This document shows, piece after piece, positions 52,559-61,799 of a stretch of 64,000 nt of DNA (position 1 is its first letter; the number at the start of each line of letters is the position of its first letter). The notes under the pieces were generated by a model, which was not told the DNA's origin, searched no databases, and was given only the letters and a program-made list of their open reading frames with translations. This stretch comes from Roseitalea sp. (lineage in GTDB: Bacteria > Pseudomonadota > Alphaproteobacteria > Rhizobiales > Rhizobiaceae), in NCBI GenBank assembly GCA_017642895.1, contig JAEPON010000001.1:1-64000 (forward strand), given 5' to 3'. Made by a program: the position numbers and the translations under genes.

Positions 52559-53035
52559 CTATCGCGGCCTTGAAAGGCGCCGGGTCGCCGCATCCATCGC
52601 CTGTAAAAACCGCGACCGGTCGGCCTTGGTGAACGGGGCGGGTCCGCCAACCTGCTCTCCGCCGGCGCGCAGGTCTGCCATGATCGCCCGCGTCGCCACC
52701 GCCGCGCCGATCGAGTTTTCGGTGAAGGCCGTGCCCTTGGGCGACAAGACGGCGGCGCCGGCCTGAAGGCAGCGCTCGGCGAGCAATATATCGGCGGTGA
52801 TGACGAGCGTCCGGTCGCCGGCCCGTTCCGCGATCCAGTCATCGGCGGCATCGAAGCCGTCCGAGACGACGACGCGGCTTATCAGCGGATCGTCCGGAAT
52901 GCGGATGAAGCTGTTGGCGACGATCGTCACCGCAACGCCATAGCGCTCGGCGACCCGATAGACCTCGTCCTTGACCGGACAGGCATCGGCATCGACCACA
53001 ATGGCCGGTGAAGGCTGCGATGGGTCATGGCTCAT
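52559..53035 (-). CDS. DUF188 (YaiI/YqxD) family protein
   Basis: A 158-residue protein with the family start IVVDADACPVKDEVYRVAERYG, the strand-loop ITADILLAERCLQAGAAVLSPKG and the DRSRFLQAMD end. The family has a PIN-like fold and no proven activity. It is transcribed towards the SDR gene. Confidence 0.92.
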   Translation of the reverse strand: MSHDPSQPSPAIVVDADACPVKDEVYRVAERYGVAVTIVANSFIRIPDDPLISRVVVSDGFDAADDWIAERAGDRTLVITADILLAERCLQAGAAVLSPKGTAFTENSIGAAVATRAIMADLRAGGEQVGGPAPFTKADRSRFLQAMDAATRRLSRPR

Positions 53036-53090
53036 TGCGCGGTTATCGGCCCGGTTTCACGGCCGTGCAAGCATGTTCAACACGAATTTC

Positions 53091-54170
53091 TCAGCGCGGC
53101 TTTTCCAGATATCCACGCAGCGTAAAGCCGATGCCCGAGCCCGCCGCCGCATCGCCCGATCCGGCCCAGATCGCGCCGCCGCGGGCCACCAGCATATGGC
53201 GCAGCCCGGAAATGACGGCCGCATGCTGCTTGGAGCCACAGGGTTCCGTTCTGTGTTTTTCGTCCGACCGGTGTCCAAGGACCATAATGCGCAACGTGTC
53301 CCCGTCGGCTTGGGTCAGGGTTACGTCGATTTTTTCCGGCCTGTCGGATATCGGCGTCAGTTGCGCCGCCAGCGCCGCACGCAGCACGATGTTGAGAACG
53401 GCGCCATCGGTGCGCACGAAGCCGGTCGGGTAGCGCACGTCGCATTGGCCGAGTGGGTCGAGAATGGACAGAAGATCGCCGCACACGCGATCGATCGCAA
53501 AGCTTGTCATCGACCAGGCCTCATCATGCGCGCCCAGGCACCGCTCGACGACCGAGTCGATGTCGGCGATCGATGACGCCACGACCTCTTCCAGCTTGTC
53601 GATCAGCGCCAGCTTGCCATCGCCGAGATCGGAGAAGCCGTCCTTGAGTTGCCGGGTGATCGTCTGCAACTCGCGCAAGGGCAGGCCCATATCCTGTGCC
53701 GTGGTCGATGACAGGAAACGCATTTCCGCGATCCGGTCGATGATTTCGCCGTGCCGCTGCGCCAACGAAATCTGGCTCGATTTCTGGTGGGTGATGTCGG
53801 CGGCGATGCCGACAATCATGTAGATCTGGCCGTTGCTGTCGAACATCGGCGTCAGCGTCGTCTGCCACCACCGTTCGCCGGTTCCCAGGTTGAGAAACTC
53901 TTCGTAGGTGTGGTTTTCTCTGGTATCGACGCAATGCTGGTAGTTGGCCGTGATCTGGGTGGCCATGCGCGGCGGCATCAGTTCATCGAGCAGCTTGCCC
54001 CTGACCGCGTCCGATGACATGCCCGTTGCCTGCTCATGCGCCTTGTTCAGCTTGAGCAGCCGATATTGCGGGCCATCCTCGACGCCGACGAGAAAAACCG
54101 GCGAGCCAACGGCATCGACCAGCGAATGAAGGGCCGGAGAACCGGCCATGATGACGGATTGTTCACTCAC
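53091..54170 (-). CDS. PAS-domain pseudo-histidine-kinase
   Basis: A 359-residue soluble protein starting at GTG 54170 (AGGGGG six bases upstream). Residues 10-130 form a PAS domain of the LOV-like PAS/PAC type (RWWQTTLTPMFDSNGQIYMIVGIAADITHQK). Next comes a dimerisation helix pair that resembles a histidine-kinase H-box, but the line reads TTAQDMGLPLREL, with Gln159 where the phospho-acceptor His should be. The last part is an HATPase-like fold without a clear N-box. So it probably dimerises and senses through PAS without ordinary phosphorylation. It has a perfect CtrA box upstream and lies 2 kb from divK-pleD, which suggests a cell-cycle role. Confidence 0.75.
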   Translation of the reverse strand: MSEQSVIMAGSPALHSLVDAVGSPVFLVGVEDGPQYRLLKLNKAHEQATGMSSDAVRGKLLDELMPPRMATQITANYQHCVDTRENHTYEEFLNLGTGERWWQTTLTPMFDSNGQIYMIVGIAADITHQKSSQISLAQRHGEIIDRIAEMRFLSSTTAQDMGLPLRELQTITRQLKDGFSDLGDGKLALIDKLEEVVASSIADIDSVVERCLGAHDEAWSMTSFAIDRVCGDLLSILDPLGQCDVRYPTGFVRTDGAVLNIVLRAALAAQLTPISDRPEKIDVTLTQADGDTLRIMVLGHRSDEKHRTEPCGSKQHAAVISGLRHMLVARGGAIWAGSGDAAAGSGIGFTLRGYLEKPR

Positions 54171-54232
54171 CGGATGCCCCCTGCGGCAGGTCTCTGCAAC
54201 GACCTTCGACGGCGCAACGTTTGCGCGAAAGG

Positions 54233-54247
54233 TTAACAATTGATTAA
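54233..54247 (-). promoter_or_regulatory. CtrA box TTAA-N7-TTAA
   Basis: TTAA (54233-54236), seven bases, TTAA (54244-54247) is an exact full CtrA site, 63 bases before the GTG of the PAS protein gene. It sits in an AT-rich patch. CtrA is the master regulator of late cell-cycle genes in alphaproteobacteria. No second perfect site was noticed in the window. Confidence 0.6.
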
Positions 54248-54418
54248 TGCGAATCCGGCGCGCGACGATATCTGATCCGTCACGTTCATATTTTCGTGAT
54301 GAGCGCTAAATCATTGCAGTACAAACGTTTTCATGATCGTCTCTCGGTCACCAAATGACGTTGCCGAATGAAGCGGAGGGCCCGAGCCCGGCGAATCGGG
54401 CGCCTGTTTGCCGGCGCG

Positions 54419-55723
54419 TCAGCCGTCGCGCTGCGGTCGCCCGCGATGGTCGGTCCTGAAGGTGTAGCCTGTCTCGACCGCGCGATCGCCGAACTTGCCG
54501 CGCAAGGCGTCAATGGCCCGTTCGGCCTTTGCGCGCCGCGTCGCCTCGATGTCGATCAGGTCGTCGGGATCGGCTTGCGCCGGATGGGCGAAATCGGCAA
54601 CGCCCACACCCAGCAGGCGATATTGCGTGCCGTCCAGTTCTTTTTCGAGCAGCGGCAGCGCGGCGCGGAAGATGCGATCGGCCAACTGGGTTGGATCGCC
54701 CAGTTGCCGGTTGCGGGTCTTGGAGCGGAAGTCGCGGTCCTTGAGCTTGAGGGTGACGGTCTTGCCGGCCAGGCCCTTGGCCTTGAGGCGTGCGGACACT
54801 TTCTCGGTCAGCGACCGCAGCACCGGCACGAGCGTCTCCGCGTCCGCATGGTCGTCATTGAACGTCGTTTCATGGCTGATCGACTTGGCGCCGCCCCGTG
54901 GCTCCACATGGCGCGTGTCCTGGCCGCGGGACAGGTGATAAAGGCGCCGGCCCATCACGCCATAGCGCTTCATCAGCGCGGTTTCGTCCATCTTCTGCAA
55001 CTGGCCGATATGCGTGATGCCGTCCCTTTCGAGCGTTGCGGCAAACGCCTTGCCAACGCCCCAGATCAGCGTCACTTTTTGCGCGGCGAGAAAGTCGAGC
55101 GCCTCGGCTTCGCCGATCACCGAAAACCCGCGCGGCTTTTCAAGATCGGACGCGACCTTGGCCAGGAACTTGCAGTAGGACAGGCCGACCGAGACCGTGA
55201 TGCCGATCTCGGTCTCGACGTGTCGCGCAAAGCGCGCAAGCGTTCGGGCCGGCACATCGCCGTGCAGCCGCTCCGTCCCGGTCAGATCAAGGAATGCCTC
55301 ATCGATCGAAAGCGGCTCGACCAACGGTGTCAGCGCCTGCATCATGTCCCGGACCTGGCGGCCCACCGCGGCATATTTTTTCATGTCGGGCTTGATGACG
55401 ACCGCATCCGGACAGGCTTTCAGCGCCTTGAACATCGGCATTGCCGATCTCACCCCATGTATGCGCGCAACGTAACAGGCTGTTGAAACAACGCCTCTTT
55501 TGCCGCCGCCGATGATGACCGGCCTGTCGCGCAGTTCCGGTCGGTCGCGTTTCTCGACGGCGGCGTAGAACGCGTCGCAATCCACATGGGCGATCGACAG
55601 CCGGGCCAGTTCGCCATGGCGCGCCATGCGCGGACTGCCGCACGCCACGCAGCGCCGCTCGGAACCGGTCGCCGGCTCCAGACAATCGCGACAGAACGCG
55701 CCTGACATGCCCGCATCATTCAT
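54419..55723 (-). CDS. dinB: DNA polymerase IV
   Basis: A 434-residue Y-family polymerase. An N-terminal CxxC/CxxC zinc ribbon (FCRDC ... CVACG) precedes the palm motif [15 protein letters not shown]. The second catalytic site is [11 protein letters not shown], and a helix-hairpin-helix and little-finger domain follow. It replicates across damage. The LexA box starts five bases before the ATG at 55723, and the predicted -10 lies in it, so the mRNA may be leaderless or use the ATG at 55708. Neither start has a clear binding site. Confidence 0.95.
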   Translation of the reverse strand: MNDAGMSGAFCRDCLEPATGSERRCVACGSPRMARHGELARLSIAHVDCDAFYAAVEKRDRPELRDRPVIIGGGKRGVVSTACYVARIHGVRSAMPMFKALKACPDAVVIKPDMKKYAAVGRQVRDMMQALTPLVEPLSIDEAFLDLTGTERLHGDVPARTLARFARHVETEIGITVSVGLSYCKFLAKVASDLEKPRGFSVIGEAEALDFLAAQKVTLIWGVGKAFAATLERDGITHIGQLQKMDETALMKRYGVMGRRLYHLSRGQDTRHVEPRGGAKSISHETTFNDDHADAETLVPVLRSLTEKVSARLKAKGLAGKTVTLKLKDRDFRSKTRNRQLGDPTQLADRIFRAALPLLEKELDGTQYRLLGVGVADFAHPAQADPDDLIDIEATRRAKAERAIDALRGKFGDRAVETGYTFRTDHRGRPQRDG

Positions 55724-55728
55724 GGCTT

Positions 55729-55759
55729 GAACATAGCACGAACACGAGCTTCCGCCCAA
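55729..55759 (-). promoter_or_regulatory. LexA box and promoter of dinB
   Basis: On the minus strand TTGGGC (55754-55759), 17 bases, then CTATGT (55731-55736) form a promoter. GTTC-N7-GTTC (55729-55743), the alphaproteobacterial LexA box, covers the -10. The predicted start of transcription is almost on the dinB ATG. Confidence 0.8.
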
Positions 55760-55771
55760 AGTCCGTCATCG

Positions 55772-56098
55772 TCAGACGAAATCGCCGGGACCGGGCACCG
55801 CACCGCCTGAAAGGCGCATTGCCGCCTCTTGGACGATGCCCGGCTCAAGATCATTGTCCGCGCAAAAGCGTATCAGGGTCGGTTCGTGCGCCAGGATGAA
55901 GTCCATCACGCCGGCAAGAAATCCCGGTTCGGTCGCCGCCTGCCTGATCTGGGCGGGCTCAATGCCGCTTAGTGCGCAGAACCGGCTCATCATCGCGCCG
56001 TCGGCGGCGATCCACGAAAGGGCGGCGATGGCGATCGAAGGCGCATCGGCATTCATCGCACCTTTGTTCGAAGTTGCCGGAGCCTGCCGCTTTGTCAT
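55772..56098 (-). CDS. DUF3572 protein
   Basis: A 108-residue helical protein with the family pattern [31 protein letters not shown] and [28 protein letters not shown]. It is always found near divK in rhizobia, here divergent from it by 115 bases. AAGG precedes the ATG. The function is unknown. Confidence 0.92.
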   Translation of the reverse strand: MTKRQAPATSNKGAMNADAPSIAIAALSWIAADGAMMSRFCALSGIEPAQIRQAATEPGFLAGVMDFILAHEPTLIRFCADNDLEPGIVQEAAMRLSGGAVPGPGDFV

Positions 56099-56213
56099 TG
56101 CCGCCTTCGCTCTTTTTCAATCATCTGGCGCTATAGCCAAAGGCGGACAAGCCCGGGCACAATGCCGCCGCAAGGCGATTCTCGCGCCGCTCGGCCGCCG
56201 GATGGGGATGGAT

Positions 56214-56585
56214 ATGGCCAAGACCGTCATGATCGTAGAAGACAATGAGCTCAATATGAAGCTCTTCCGCGACATCATCGAGGCCAGCGGCTATGAAACG
56301 GTGCGCACCCGCAACGGTCTGGAGGCGCTCGATCTGGCGCGCGCCCATCGCCCCGACCTCATCCTGATGGACATTCAACTGCCGGAGGTTTCCGGCCTGG
56401 ACGTCACCAAATGGCTCAAGGCCGACGACGATCTGCACACGATCCCGGTGATCGCCGTGACCGCTTTTGCCATGAAGGGTGACGAAGAACGGATCCGGCA
56501 GGGCGGATGTGAAGGCTATATGTCCAAGCCCATCTCGGTTCCTAAGTTTATAGAAACGATTAAGTCCTATCTTGGCGAGGCTTGA
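56214..56585 (+). CDS. divK: Cell-cycle response regulator DivK
   Basis: A 123-residue single receiver domain, [20 protein letters not shown], with phospho-acceptor Asp53 ([13 protein letters not shown]), the Thr switch ([13 protein letters not shown]) and Lys (SKPISV). It is phosphorylated and dephosphorylated by PleC/DivJ-type kinases and controls CtrA through DivL and CckA. In-frame ATGs at 56202 and 56208 would add a few residues. It is followed 35 bases later by pleD. Confidence 0.96.
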   Translation: MAKTVMIVEDNELNMKLFRDIIEASGYETVRTRNGLEALDLARAHRPDLILMDIQLPEVSGLDVTKWLKADDDLHTIPVIAVTAFAMKGDEERIRQGGCEGYMSKPISVPKFIETIKSYLGEA

Positions 56586-56620
56586 GCGCTCAACGCTCGC
56601 CCGTTCGGGATGGATGACAC

Positions 56621-57997
56621 ATGACCGCACGCATTCTCGTCGTCGACGACAAACAGCTCAATCTGGACCTGCTCAACGCACGTTTGACGATGGAGTATTA
56701 CGATGTGCTGACGGCCATGAACGGTGCCGAAGCGCTCGAGACGCTGGAACGTGAAAACATCGATATCGTCCTTCTGGACGTGATGATGCCCGGCATTGAC
56801 GGTTTCGAAGTCTGTACGCGCATCAAGGCCAACCCGGCGACGATGGACATTCCGGTCGTCATGGTGACCGCGCTGAACCAGATGGAGGACCGCGTGCGCG
56901 GTCTGCAGGCCGGCGCCGACGATTTCCTGACCAAGCCGGTCAACGAGATGCAGCTTCTGGCCCGGGTCAAGAGCCTTGTGCGCCTGAAGATGCTGACCGA
57001 CGAATTGCGCCTACGCGCTCACACCACGCGCGATCTGGCGATCGAGGAACTGCTGCGCAACCAGGGCAACGCCGGCAACGAGCCGGCCGAGGTCCTGCTG
57101 ATCGACGAACGCGTCTCCGTATTCGAACGGTTTTCCGGCATTTTGCGCGGTGCGGCGCGGCTGCACCATGTTAATGAACCGCAGACCGGCGTCCGGGCGG
57201 CCGCCGAGGGCGGGTTTGACTGCGCCATCGTCTCGGCGGACTTTTCCGCCTTCGACCCCTTGCGCGTCATCTCGCAGCTTCGCTCGCTGGACCGCACCCG
57301 CTTCCTGCCGATCATCCTGTCCAGTGATATCGAAAATGACACGCTGATCGCGCGTGCGTTAGAGCTGGGCGTCAACGATTTCGTCGTCCGTCCCGTCGAT
57401 GCCAACGAATTCGTCGCGCGCCTGAAGACGCAGGTGCGCCGCAAGGCCTATCATGACGGTTTGCGCTCGAACGTCGCCGAATCAATTGAACTTGCCGTCA
57501 CCGACGGGCTGACCGGCCTGCACAATCGCCGCTATCTGGACACCCATCTGGAGACGCTGGTCGAACGGGCGCACAAGCGCGGCAGGGCCCTGTCGCTGCT
57601 GATCACCGACATCGACCATTTCAAGGCGGTCAACGACACCCATGGCCATGATGGCGGCGATGCGGTGCTGCGCGAGTTCGCCCGGCGCCTGCGCGCCCAG
57701 GTGCGCGGCATGGATCTTGTCTGCCGCTATGGCGGCGAGGAATTCGTCATCGTCATGCCGGACACGCCGGCGCCGATGGCCGCTGAAATCGCCGAGCGGC
57801 TGCGGTTCGACATTGGCGATGCGCCATTCGCGCTGGGAGAGGGCGGGCCGGACATCGCCGTTACCGCTTCGTTGGGCGTGGCAACGCTTGACGGTGATGC
57901 TGGCGAAACGGCGGCGACCCTGATCAAGAAGGCCGACACGGCGCTCTACGAAGCCAAGGCCGGCGGCCGCAACCGGGTCGTGTCGATGGCGGCTTGA
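56621..57997 (+). CDS. pleD: Diguanylate cyclase response regulator PleD
   Basis: A 458-residue protein with two receiver domains and a GGDEF domain. The first receiver has Asp53 (IVLLDVMMPGIDG) and a Lys in LTKPVNEM. The second, at about 155-285, is degenerate and serves dimerisation. The catalytic motif is YGGEEFVIV near residue 370, with an upstream RxxD-like region. It makes c-di-GMP when phosphorylated and steers polar development. It shares the divK transcript and ends before a strong terminator. Confidence 0.96.
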   Translation: MTARILVVDDKQLNLDLLNARLTMEYYDVLTAMNGAEALETLERENIDIVLLDVMMPGIDGFEVCTRIKANPATMDIPVVMVTALNQMEDRVRGLQAGADDFLTKPVNEMQLLARVKSLVRLKMLTDELRLRAHTTRDLAIEELLRNQGNAGNEPAEVLLIDERVSVFERFSGILRGAARLHHVNEPQTGVRAAAEGGFDCAIVSADFSAFDPLRVISQLRSLDRTRFLPIILSSDIENDTLIARALELGVNDFVVRPVDANEFVARLKTQVRRKAYHDGLRSNVAESIELAVTDGLTGLHNRRYLDTHLETLVERAHKRGRALSLLITDIDHFKAVNDTHGHDGGDAVLREFARRLRAQVRGMDLVCRYGGEEFVIVMPDTPAPMAAEIAERLRFDIGDAPFALGEGGPDIAVTASLGVATLDGDAGETAATLIKKADTALYEAKAGGRNRVVSMAA

Positions 57998-58027
57998 TCG
58001 TCTCGGGACTTTCCATCACAACGCGCG

Positions 58028-58060
58028 AAAAACCGCCGGGGCAGGGCCGCCGGCGGTTTT
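58028..58060. terminator. Bidirectional terminator between pleD and rpmG
   Basis: AAAACCGCCGG and CCGGCGGTTTT pair perfectly and have A and T tracts on the two sides, so it can end both the rightward pleD transcript and the leftward rpmG one. Confidence 0.88.
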
Positions 58061-58098
58061 GACGATGCCTCAGGGGCCGATCGGTGAAGGCCGGCGCC

Positions 58099-58266
58099 TC
58101 ACTTGATCTTGGCTTCCTTGAATTCGACGTGCTTCTTGGCGACCGGATCGTACTTCCGCTTGACCATCTTCTCGGTCATGGTGCGGCTGTTCTTCTTTGT
58201 CACGTAGAAAAAGCCCGTATCGGCTGTCGATTGCAGCTTGATCTTGATGGTTGTGGCCTTGGCCAT
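58099..58266 (-). CDS. rpmG: 50S ribosomal protein L33
   Basis: A 55-residue ribosomal protein in a frame too short for the usual cut-off: [20 protein letters not shown] and ending VEFKEAKIK. The zinc cysteines are absent (the C- form), as in most proteobacteria. A longer overlapping frame at 58070-58327 is spurious. It is the last gene of the topA-rnr-DUF983-Nudix block but has a 127-base leader, so it may have its own promoter. Confidence 0.95.
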   Translation of the reverse strand: MAKATTIKIKLQSTADTGFFYVTKKNSRTMTEKMVKRKYDPVAKKHVEFKEAKIK

Positions 58267-58393
58267 GGTCTGTGCGCCTTGTGATCGAAGGGGGTGCGGT
58301 CGGATAAAAAAGAGCCGGTGCGCGCAAGGGGCCGCTCCGGCGTTGGCGTGCAGATGACTTATCGGGTGCGAAAAGTCAAGCGCCTGTCCGGGT

Positions 58394-59056
58394 TCAGGGG
58401 AACCAGCCGGTCGCCGGATATTCGATCATGCGGCGTCCGTTGCGCACCCTGTAGCAGGGCACCGGCGGATTGTCGGCGAGTGCGCGGTCCCGGGCCAGCC
58501 GGGCGATGGCGATGCGCATCACTTCGGCCGTGATGGCATGCAGGCGCTCATCGGGATCATGGTCGGCGCGATACCAGTCGATGCCCGACAATTCCCCGTC
58601 GGTTCCCGTAAAGCGCACATGGTTCCGGTCCACGACGGCAAGGAAAAAGCGCGTGTCGTAGCGGCGCACCTGGCCGGGCGGCGTGATCGCGCGCGCCACG
58701 TAGCGCAGCGGCGTCAAAAGCGCTTTTTCTTCCAGCACGAGACCGGTTTCCTCGCCGGCCTCGCGCAGCGCGCAGGCGGCAAAGGCGGTGGCACGCCGGT
58801 CGCTTGCATCGGCGCCAAGCTCGTCGCGCAGCCAGGCCATGTCGACATCGGGGATGACCGGCGCAACCGCCGCGCCGCTGTCGGCCTTTTCGACGCGCCC
58901 CCCTGGAAAAACGCGATTGTGCGCCATGAAGACGTGTCCGCCCGACCGTTCGCCCATCAGAAATGCCGGCGCATCGCCCGAAAGATCGGCCAGAAGCAGC
59001 GAAGCGGCATTGCGCGGGCGAAGACGGGGCCGGCCGGACATTGCGCCGTTAGCCAT
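58394..59056 (-). CDS. Nudix hydrolase
   Basis: A 220-residue protein with the Nudix box GRVEKADSG ... [11 protein letters not shown], in which a longer insertion separates the glycine from the REx2EE part. The start MANGAMSG at 59056 overlaps the DUF983 stop by eight bases, a typical coupling. The substrate is unknown; relatives act on nucleotide diphosphate derivatives such as ADP-ribose or NADH. Confidence 0.88.
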   Translation of the reverse strand: MANGAMSGRPRLRPRNAASLLLADLSGDAPAFLMGERSGGHVFMAHNRVFPGGRVEKADSGAAVAPVIPDVDMAWLRDELGADASDRRATAFAACALREAGEETGLVLEEKALLTPLRYVARAITPPGQVRRYDTRFFLAVVDRNHVRFTGTDGELSGIDWYRADHDPDERLHAITAEVMRIAIARLARDRALADNPPVPCYRVRNGRRMIEYPATGWFP

Positions 59057-59504
59057 GCTGGGCCGGATCGATGTCGGGATCGGCAACCTCGTCTTCGGCG
59101 CCGCCAAATCCGTGCATCCGGTTGGCCCATTGCAGGCCGATCACCGCGCCCTTGATCGGCGGGATCAGCGCGAATGCCATGATGATTGTGAGCGGAATCC
59201 ACACCGCAAAATGCATCCAGGCGGGCCATTGCGTCACCCGCTCCACCATCAGGAAGCCGGCAACGACGACGTGGCCGACGATGAAGACGTTCAGATAGGC
59301 GGGCAGGTCGTCGGCGCGGTGATGATGGATGGCTTCGCCGCACGCCGCGCACGCATCGACGGACTTGGCATAGGAGGCAAACAGGCGGCCCTGACCGCAT
59401 TGCGGGCAACGGCATTTGAGGCCGCGCCCGATGGCCCGCCACAGCGGCCGCCGCGGCTCATGTCCGGTGCCGCCGAAAACTTGCGTGTCCAGTGTCTGGC
59501 TCAT
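59049..59504 (-). CDS. DUF983 membrane protein
   Basis: A 151-residue protein with a zinc-ribbon-like head, CRCPQCGQGRLF ... ACAACGEAIHHH, and two helices (LNVFIVGHVVVAGFLMVE and FAVWIPLTIIMAFALIPP). This is the DUF983 pattern. It lies between rnr and the Nudix gene in rhizobia. The function is not known. Confidence 0.92.
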   Translation of the reverse strand: MSQTLDTQVFGGTGHEPRRPLWRAIGRGLKCRCPQCGQGRLFASYAKSVDACAACGEAIHHHRADDLPAYLNVFIVGHVVVAGFLMVERVTQWPAWMHFAVWIPLTIIMAFALIPPIKGAVIGLQWANRMHGFGGAEDEVADPDIDPAQHG

Positions 59505-59519
59505 CTGATATCCAAGCTC

Positions 59520-61799
59520 CTATCGGCGCCGGCGGCCGCGATTGCCGGCCTTGCGCGCCTGTCGTCTGCCGCGCCCCTTGTGGCGCGATGCCATCGACAT
59601 GCCCAGATCGCGCGGTTCGCTCTCCATGTCAAAGCGGATCGCGCCTGCCATCGCCTGCACTTCGGCCAGCCGGACCTCGACGGGATCGCCCAGCCGGTAG
59701 CCGGCGCCGCTGCGTTCGCCGACCATGGCGTGCAGCGCCTCGTCATGGCGATAATAGTCATCGCCGAGTTTGGAGGCGGGAATGAAGCCGTCCGCGCCCA
59801 GCCCGTCAAGCGTAACGAACAGGCCCGCGCTCGCCATGCCGGAGACGCGCGCGTCGAACGTCTCGCCGACACGCTCGGCCAGATGTTCGGCGGTCAGCCG
59901 GTCGACCGTGTCGCGCTCCGCATTGACCGCGCGGCGTTCCGCCGACGATATCAGCCCCGCGATCTCGCGGAGCTGGTCGAGGTCCATCTCCGGCAGTTCG
60001 TCGCCGCCATCGCCGAGGCCAAGCGCGCGGATCAGCGCGCGGTGCACGATCAGGTCCGCATAGCGGCGGATCGGCGAGGTGAAATGGGCGTAGCGCTTCA
60101 GATTGAGGCCGAAATGGCCGATATTGTCAGGTGAATATTCCGCTTGGCTCTGCGAGCGCAGCACCACACCGTTGACGAGCGGCGAATGATCCGTGTCCTC
60201 GACCCGAGACAGGATCGCGTTGAAGGCGGATGGGCGCAACTGCGCCCCGCGGGCCAAGGGAATATCCAGCGTTTTCAAGAACTCGCGCAGCGCCTCCTGC
60301 TTGGCGAGCGCCGGCGCGTCATGAATGCGGAAGACCAGCGCCTGCTTCTTCTTTTCCAGCGTTTCGGCGGCGGCGACATTGGCCTGGATCATGCACTCTT
60401 CGATCAGCTTGTGCGCGTCCAGCCGGGGCGGCACGACCACCTTGTCGATCGTGCCGTCCTCGGCCAGCACGATCTTGCGTTCGGGAATGTCCAGTTCCAG
60501 CGGCTCGCGGTTGCGCCGGCCCTTGAGCAGGCACGCATAGGCGGCCCAGAGTGGCTTGAGGATCGTGTCGAGGACCGGCGCGGTTGTCTTGTCCGGCGCG
60601 CCATCGATGGCCTGCTGCGCCTGCTCGTAAGAGAGTTTGGCATGGCTGCGCATCATGATGCGGTGGAAGGAGTGGGATTTTTTGTGCCCCTGTCCATCCA
60701 ACACCATGCGCACGGCCATGGCCGGGCGGTCCTCGTTGTCCCGCAATGAGCACAGATCGTTGGAGATGCGTTCGGGCAGCATCGGCACGACGCGGTCGGG
60801 GAAATAGACCGAGTTGCCCCGCTTTTGCGCCTCCTTGTCGAGCGCCGAGCCGGGCCGGACGAAATGGGCGACATCGGCAATGGCGACCGTCACGACATGG
60901 CCACCCGGATTGGCCGGATCGTCGTCGGGTGTGCCATGCACCGCATCGTCATGATCCTTGGCTGTCGCCGGATCGATCGTGATCAGCGGCAGGTCCCGCC
61001 AGTCCTCGCGCGGCGGCGCGAGCGCCGGGTTCTTTGCGTTCCGCGCTTCGTCCATCACCGTATCGGGAAAGACGTGCGGAATGCCATGCGCATGAATGGC
61101 GATCATCGAGACCGCCTTCTCGCTCTTCAGCGAGCCGACGACTTCGAGCACACGCGCCTTGGCAAGGCCGTAACGGCCGGACTTGACGACCGAAATCTCA
61201 ACCAGATCGCCGAGCTTCGCTTCGCCCAGATCGGCCTTGTCGATCTCAAGCTCGCTTTGCTTGCGCTCGGTCGGTTCGATCCGATAGCCGCCCTTGTCGG
61301 TGCGGCGCACGACGCCGAGAATGGCGCTCTTGCGCTTCTCCAGCCGCTTGATGACCCGGCCCGCATAGCTGCCATCGTCGGCCTGATCGCCGATGCGCGT
61401 CAGCACGCGATCGCCGACGCCGGGCAGGATGATCCTGGCCCGGCCCTTCTTTGGCGCCGAGATGGTGACAAGTGGCTGCGCGCCGCGTTCCTCGTCCCAT
61501 TCGGCCGGCCGCGCGATCAGCCCGCCATCGGCATCGCGGCCCGTCACCTCCAGCACCATGACCGGGGGCAGGGAACCGGGCGCTGCAAGACGCTTGCCGC
61601 GCTTTTCGACGAGGCCTTCCTCTTCCAGTTCGCGCAGCACATGTTTGAGTGCCACGCGCGCATCGCCCTTCAGGCCGAAGGCCCGGGCGATGTCGCGCTT
61701 GGTCGCCTTTTGCGGATTGTCGCGGATGAAGGCCGCGATCGCCTCGCGCGAGGGCGTGCCCTTGGGCCGTCCGCCCCCGCCGCGCGGCGCTTTACTCAT
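59520..61799 (-). CDS. rnr: Ribonuclease R
   Basis: A 759-residue 3'-5' exoribonuclease of the RNB family. The N-terminal winged-helix domain (REAIAAFIRDNPQKATKRDIARA), cold-shock domains, the RNB domain with LITIDPATAKDHDDAVHG (active-site acidic cluster), then an S1 domain and a basic tail of Arg/Lys repeats. It degrades structured RNA such as rRNA. Its start overlaps the topA stop by eight bases. Confidence 0.95.
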   Translation of the reverse strand: MSKAPRGGGGRPKGTPSREAIAAFIRDNPQKATKRDIARAFGLKGDARVALKHVLRELEEEGLVEKRGKRLAAPGSLPPVMVLEVTGRDADGGLIARPAEWDEERGAQPLVTISAPKKGRARIILPGVGDRVLTRIGDQADDGSYAGRVIKRLEKRKSAILGVVRRTDKGGYRIEPTERKQSELEIDKADLGEAKLGDLVEISVVKSGRYGLAKARVLEVVGSLKSEKAVSMIAIHAHGIPHVFPDTVMDEARNAKNPALAPPREDWRDLPLITIDPATAKDHDDAVHGTPDDDPANPGGHVVTVAIADVAHFVRPGSALDKEAQKRGNSVYFPDRVVPMLPERISNDLCSLRDNEDRPAMAVRMVLDGQGHKKSHSFHRIMMRSHAKLSYEQAQQAIDGAPDKTTAPVLDTILKPLWAAYACLLKGRRNREPLELDIPERKIVLAEDGTIDKVVVPPRLDAHKLIEECMIQANVAAAETLEKKKQALVFRIHDAPALAKQEALREFLKTLDIPLARGAQLRPSAFNAILSRVEDTDHSPLVNGVVLRSQSQAEYSPDNIGHFGLNLKRYAHFTSPIRRYADLIVHRALIRALGLGDGGDELPEMDLDQLREIAGLISSAERRAVNAERDTVDRLTAEHLAERVGETFDARVSGMASAGLFVTLDGLGADGFIPASKLGDDYYRHDEALHAMVGERSGAGYRLGDPVEVRLAEVQAMAGAIRFDMESEPRDLGMSMASRHKGRGRRQARKAGNRGRRRR

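Noticed and set aside
58070..58327. An 85-codon frame over the rpmG locus.
   Set aside because: The real gene is the 55-codon L33 in another frame; this one has no family features.
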